Below the pieces are notes generated by a model. It was not told where the DNA came from. It ran no database searches and saw only the letters and a list, made by a program, of their open reading frames with translations. From positions 1 to 8,478 of the forward strand of contig JAUQYW010000687.1 of NCBI GenBank assembly GCA_030587525.1: a stretch of 8,478 bases of DNA. The letters are read 5' to 3'. This DNA comes from Candidatus Sigynarchaeota archaeon (lineage in GTDB: Archaea > Asgardarchaeota > Lokiarchaeia > Sigynarchaeales > Sigynarchaeaceae). This document shows positions 5,425 through 8,478 of this stretch, piece by piece (the first letter of the stretch is position 1; each line of letters opens with the position of its first letter). The position numbers were made by a program, and so were the translations under genes.

Positions 5425-6294
5425 ATGGCCACGCACGTATTCTTATCCCCGCATCTCGATGACGCAGTCGAATCGTGCGGGGGATTGATGGCGAAATTGC
5501 GACACAACGGGGAACAAGTGCTCGTGATCACTTGCTTCCAGAAGCAACAGAACCTCGATGAAATCCCAAGAAAAATGAAAGTTTTTGCAGATTACAAGCA
5601 AAGGTACGAGGAAAACGGAAAAGCATTGCAAATGCTGGATGTAAAGCATCGAGGCCTCGATTTCTTCGAACGGGCTTTCGTCCAGCCATATCTAACATCA
5701 CTTCCCGCCGTGTTTTTTGCTCCACCTGGTGGTAGCAGCAAGTATCTCGATTTTCATAGGCTCACGGAAAGCATCAAGCAAATCGTTAATGAGGATGCCG
5801 GGAACAACAATTTTTTTTACGCACCGCTCGGGATAGGAAACCATTATGACCATACACGATTGTTTTTCGCAGCAGTGAAGGTTATGGAAGAAACGGGACG
5901 ACATTCTTCTTTTTTGTTCTACGAGGACGCCTATAGTCTTATGGGGAATGCCATTAGGAAAAAGCACCCGATCGCCAGGGAATGCCTCTACCCTAAATCT
6001 GCCGACCCGAGCAGGTTATCGCCAAGGACCTTCATCACCGCCCTCGTATTGAACTGGAGCATTGACATGAAGTCAATCGTGCCCGAACTGGAGGAGATCG
6101 CACGCCGTTACACGTGGAAGGTCCAACACGAGGACATCGGTGCATTTCTCGATAAAAAATTGGCCGCCTTGTTCTGCTACGAGTCCCAGATCCGGGCGTT
6201 GATGGGCGGCGAGAAACTCACGACCAAGCTCCTGAAGAAATACCACGAGTTCTGGAACCAGGCCGAGCCGTTCTGGCGAGCTGAGAAAAAATAA
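5425..6294 (+). CDS. PIG-L/LmbE family zinc-dependent deacetylase
   Basis: This 289-residue protein belongs to the family that removes acetyl groups from N-acetylglucosamine-type amino sugars and related conjugates. The zinc and catalytic motif is near the N-terminus, LSPHLDDAVESCGG (H10, D12, D13), followed by a beta strand VLVITCF. The second metal motif is GIGNHYDHTRLFF (H140 and H143). The final Glu of the common HPDDE motif is Ala here (DDA). The C-terminal 100 residues (IVPELEEIARRYTWKVQ, FLDKKLAALFCYESQIRAL) match the helical tail in which family members end with a K..A...H/YxSQ pattern. It follows the DUF2284 gene in the same operon. A sugar-linked substrate fits the nearby GH3 and isomerase genes, but a lipid- or thiol-linked amino sugar is equally possible. 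Confidence 0.88.
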   Translation: MATHVFLSPHLDDAVESCGGLMAKLRHNGEQVLVITCFQKQQNLDEIPRKMKVFADYKQRYEENGKALQMLDVKHRGLDFFERAFVQPYLTSLPAVFFAPPGGSSKYLDFHRLTESIKQIVNEDAGNNNFFYAPLGIGNHYDHTRLFFAAVKVMEETGRHSSFLFYEDAYSLMGNAIRKKHPIARECLYPKSADPSRLSPRTFITALVLNWSIDMKSIVPELEEIARRYTWKVQHEDIGAFLDKKLAALFCYESQIRALMGGEKLTTKLLKKYHEFWNQAEPFWRAEKK

Positions 6295-6298
6295 AATC

Positions 6299-6306
6299 GA
6301 TATAAT
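6299..6306 (+). promoter_or_regulatory. Possible internal promoter before the zinc-ribbon gene
   Basis: GATATAAT begins five bases after the deacetylase stop and is centred about 33 bases before ATG 6336. A GGTG Shine-Dalgarno at 6325-6328 would also serve read-through mRNA, so this gene may be read both from the operon and on its own. Confidence 0.35.
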
Positions 6307-6335
6307 CTCTAATATTACATAGATGGTGCTTGAAC

Positions 6336-6731
6336 ATGCCCATGATAATGAATTACAAGTGTTCAAATTGCGATTTTGAACTCCCGAGTGGCTGGGGCGG
6401 GTACACGTACGTGGTGGATGCAAAAGGCAAGCGGATCGTGTGCCCCCATCCAGTAGAGTTATCCATAATCGAGAAAGTTCTTGGACCCGATGTTTCCAGG
6501 GAAGAGAGACAACGCAAAACCGGATTCAATTCGCACTGCATTTGCATGAAATGCTTGAAACAGTTTGATGCCGATTTCAACATTATGGAGTCGGGCGAGC
6601 CAAAAGATCCCCGGCGATGCCCCAAGTGCAAATCAGTGAATGTTTTGACAGAAAATGAGCTGGTTGGAAAGACTTGCCCCAAGTGCAAGAAAGGAACAAT
6701 TCAAGAACTCAGCACGGGTTGCAAATCTTGA
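6336..6731 (+). CDS. Zinc-ribbon protein of unknown function
   Basis: This is a 131-residue cysteine-rich protein. It has YKCSNCDFELPSGWGGYTYV at the start (C9, C12), GKRIVCPHP (C36, H38), HCICMKC (C68, C70, C73), RRCPKCKS (C95, C98) and GKTCPKCKKG (C114, C117). The CxxC knuckles suggest two or three zinc ribbons. The segment SGWGGYTYVVDAKGKRIVCPHP looks conserved, as in small archaeal and bacterial metal-ribbon proteins without a named function. ATG 6336 is chosen because GGTG lies 7 bases upstream; TTG 6330 and the in-frame ATGs at 6342 and 6348 are alternatives. It is probably the last gene of the DUF2284/deacetylase unit. A nucleic-acid or protein-binding adaptor is possible, but nothing shows which. 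Confidence 0.75.
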   Translation: MPMIMNYKCSNCDFELPSGWGGYTYVVDAKGKRIVCPHPVELSIIEKVLGPDVSREERQRKTGFNSHCICMKCLKQFDADFNIMESGEPKDPRRCPKCKSVNVLTENELVGKTCPKCKKGTIQELSTGCKS

Positions 6732-6753
6732 AATTAGGGAAAGTGTCTCGTAT

Positions 6754-8451
6754 TTACTCAAGCGCGGGATCGTACGGGACGTTATTATGGTCGAATATTG
6801 CCTTGACGAGCATCCTGAATGCTGCATCCACGTTTTGACCCGTCTTACAGCTTCCCTCGATGTAGCCTTGAAGGTTGTGCTCTGCCACGAAATCACGTGG
6901 AAACGATGGGTCCGTGGATGGAAAATTGGGGTCAACTAGGTCCAGCTTCAAGCCGACCAGGATAATGGGCAGGTTCGGATCCTCGCTCCGCAACAACGGC
7001 AGCCATCTGCTTTCGAGGTCGAACGTGGTATTCATCCGGGAAAGGTCAAACACGAGGAGCGCCCCGTTTGCCCCTTTCACGTAATCGCGTTGAAAGCCAC
7101 TCCACCGCTCTTGCCCGGCAAGATCCCAAATAGTCAGCGTGTGGTCCACGCCGCCGAATGAGCAATTCTTGACGTGAAATTGCACGCCGAACGTCAATGG
7201 AGTGTCCTCGACAAATCGGTTATCGATAAACCGACGTGCCATGGTGGTTTTGCCTATTCCCCCAGCCCCGGCGAGCACGATCTTGATGAAAAACCGAGGT
7301 TCATTACCTCGATTGCGGACGGTCAAGCGGGATCGAACTTGTTCAGGCGTGGGCATGGTAGTGGACGCGACGACAGCACGAGGGGCGGCAGCAAAGTTGC
7401 GGCTTGCGACTGGCGCGACCATCGACGCTTTCAAGGCGGCGGCAGCCGCGTCTTGTTTTTTCTTTTGCAATCTAGCACGGTACAGCTTGATGACGGATGG
7501 GGGCGGGATCACGAATTTTTCGAGACGTTTCTGGCACTTGTTACATATAGCGACGCCCCGGAGGCCCTGGACGATGCATTGCACGTGCACCATCACGCCG
7601 CAGCGTGTATCTGGACACTTGTAGAACACGCTGTCATCGAAATCGGGATGGAACAAGTAAGACCCGCACGAGCTGCAGCACATGTTGATGTACCCCGTGT
7701 CAGAGAGAGCGGCGACTTCCTTTTCCAATACGCCGAGTTTCGTTTTCAAGCTTGAATTTTGCCATTTCAAGCGAACTAGTTCTGTCTTCAATTGCTTGTT
7801 TTCATGAGGAATGGCCGAGAGCATTTCCCACGGTGTTTCTGTCGTGAAAACTTCCGGAAAGGCATAAAATACCAACACACATTCCCGGATAAGGAAGATG
7901 AACGCTCGTAAGACGTTATATCCGTCTGAACCATTTATTTCGAAGATGCAAGTCGCCGGCATCCGGTGCTCCTGCAGATAAGTGTAGATCAAGTGCCTTG
8001 GTGCGAGGATGTTTTCATCCAGGTCGATTTTATTCAAGCACACGATGATCGGGATTTTCGATTCCCCGCCTTGTATATATATATTCAAGCGCAACCGGTT
8101 CTCGTACCGGTGCACGATGGCTTCGAAAGCCCTGGCATTGTCGTAAAAGCATTCCTTCCGGGAATCCCAAATGAAGATGATGCCATCGATATTTTGAAAC
8201 ACGTCACGATCTTCTTCTTCCTCGATGACATCTTCGGGGACCGCGAGGATGTGGAACACGTATCTTGGATTCGAGGCGGGAACGTATTCCAGGTAAAATG
8301 TCTCTTGGCCTTCGATTGTTATCTCGTTTTTTTCGCACTTGAACCGCTCCGATTCGAAGACTTGCTCCAAGAAGGCTCGCTTCCCGCTATTCTGGCACCC
8401 GTAAACGAGAATCGAGAAAACTACTTTGTCGTGGTCTTGCCTTCTTGGCAT
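6754..8451 (-). CDS. Tandem small GTPase: MglA/Arf-like domain, coiled coil, C4HC3 zinc finger, Rab-like domain
   Basis: A 565-residue protein starts at ATG 8451; an upstream in-frame TTG at 8475 is less likely. Residues 10-200 resemble MglA/Arf-type GTPases: P-loop GCQNSGKR (18-25), strands FHILAVPED and DGIIFIWDSR, G4 motif NKID (140-143). Here the P-loop Ser/Thr is Arg and no DxxG is present. Residues 216-250 form a coiled coil (ENKQLKTELVRLKWQNSSLK). A C4HC3 finger spans 259-306 (C259, C262, C279, C284, H289, C292, C303, C306). An Ala-rich linker (330-365) leads to a Rab/Ras-like domain (388-555) with GAGGIGKT (395-402), WDLAGQE (442-448), GLKLDL (500-505) and SCKTG. The G4 Asn is Leu in this domain. 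There is no prenylation motif at the end (DPALE). It is probably a cytoplasmic signalling or trafficking switch of Asgard type; partners are unknown. It converges on the zinc-ribbon gene, with 22 bases between the stop codons. Confidence 0.85.
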   Translation of the reverse strand: MPRRQDHDKVVFSILVYGCQNSGKRAFLEQVFESERFKCEKNEITIEGQETFYLEYVPASNPRYVFHILAVPEDVIEEEEDRDVFQNIDGIIFIWDSRKECFYDNARAFEAIVHRYENRLRLNIYIQGGESKIPIIVCLNKIDLDENILAPRHLIYTYLQEHRMPATCIFEINGSDGYNVLRAFIFLIRECVLVFYAFPEVFTTETPWEMLSAIPHENKQLKTELVRLKWQNSSLKTKLGVLEKEVAALSDTGYINMCCSSCGSYLFHPDFDDSVFYKCPDTRCGVMVHVQCIVQGLRGVAICNKCQKRLEKFVIPPPSVIKLYRARLQKKKQDAAAAALKASMVAPVASRNFAAAPRAVVASTTMPTPEQVRSRLTVRNRGNEPRFFIKIVLAGAGGIGKTTMARRFIDNRFVEDTPLTFGVQFHVKNCSFGGVDHTLTIWDLAGQERWSGFQRDYVKGANGALLVFDLSRMNTTFDLESRWLPLLRSEDPNLPIILVGLKLDLVDPNFPSTDPSFPRDFVAEHNLQGYIEGSCKTGQNVDAAFRMLVKAIFDHNNVPYDPALE

Positions 8452-8478
8452 GTGAAAAACCCCCGTACTTGACAAAAA

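Noticed and set aside
8070..8089. TA-repeat near-palindrome that could be a promoter or binding site
   Set aside because: It lies inside the conserved reading frame of the GTPase gene (encoding NIYIQG) and has no gene start at a suitable distance.
7966..8472. Plus-strand ORF of 168 codons opposite the GTPase gene
   Set aside because: It lies wholly antisense to a protein with clear domain motifs and looks like a frame mirror of that coding sequence.

Overview
The window most likely comes from an archaeon, and probably an Asgard (Promethearchaeota-type) lineage. Two lines of evidence support this. Several gene starts lie about 26 bases downstream of an archaeal TATA box, two of them with a good BRE, which is the pattern of leaderless transcripts. 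The last gene encodes a large protein combining an MglA/Arf-like GTPase domain, a coiled coil, a C4HC3 zinc finger and a Rab-like GTPase domain, an architecture expected of Asgard small-GTPase expansions. Base composition is near 50% G+C in the large genes. No rRNA, tRNA, CRISPR array, insertion sequence or integrase is visible.

Layout. Bases 2-709 (+) hold the C-terminal part of a family 3 glycoside hydrolase, followed by a hairpin/T-tract terminator. A small winged-helix-like regulator (787-1053, -) converges on it; its promoter has a clear BRE/TATA and two abutting palindromes upstream. Next comes a mostly non-coding stretch (1054-1456). It contains an unlisted 50-codon ORF (1193-1345, -), a 10-codon mini-ORF with a near-perfect Shine-Dalgarno, and a run of short perfect hairpins. 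All of these lie just downstream of, and probably in the same transcript as, an ornithine carbamoyltransferase gene (1457-2383, -). Bases 2481-4817 (-) carry a two-gene unit: a PF12831-type FAD oxidoreductase followed 12 bases later by a class I mannose-6-phosphate isomerase homologue.

The FAD oxidoreductase diverges, from an overlapping TATA element at about 4847-4854, from a rightward unit. That unit comprises a DUF2284 cysteine-rich metal-binding protein (4876-5412), a PIG-L/LmbE zinc deacetylase (5425-6294, with a good Shine-Dalgarno) and a zinc-ribbon protein of unknown function (6336-6731). The tandem GTPase gene (6754-8451, -) converges on this unit with only 22 bases between the stop codons.

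Functionally, the GH3 enzyme, the mannose-6-phosphate isomerase and the PIG-L deacetylase point to handling of glycans or sugar derivatives, with the FAD oxidoreductase possibly acting on a sugar-related substrate. The ornithine carbamoyltransferase belongs to arginine metabolism. The most novel items are the double-GTPase/zinc-finger protein and the compact structured, leader-like segment downstream of the carbamoyltransferase.
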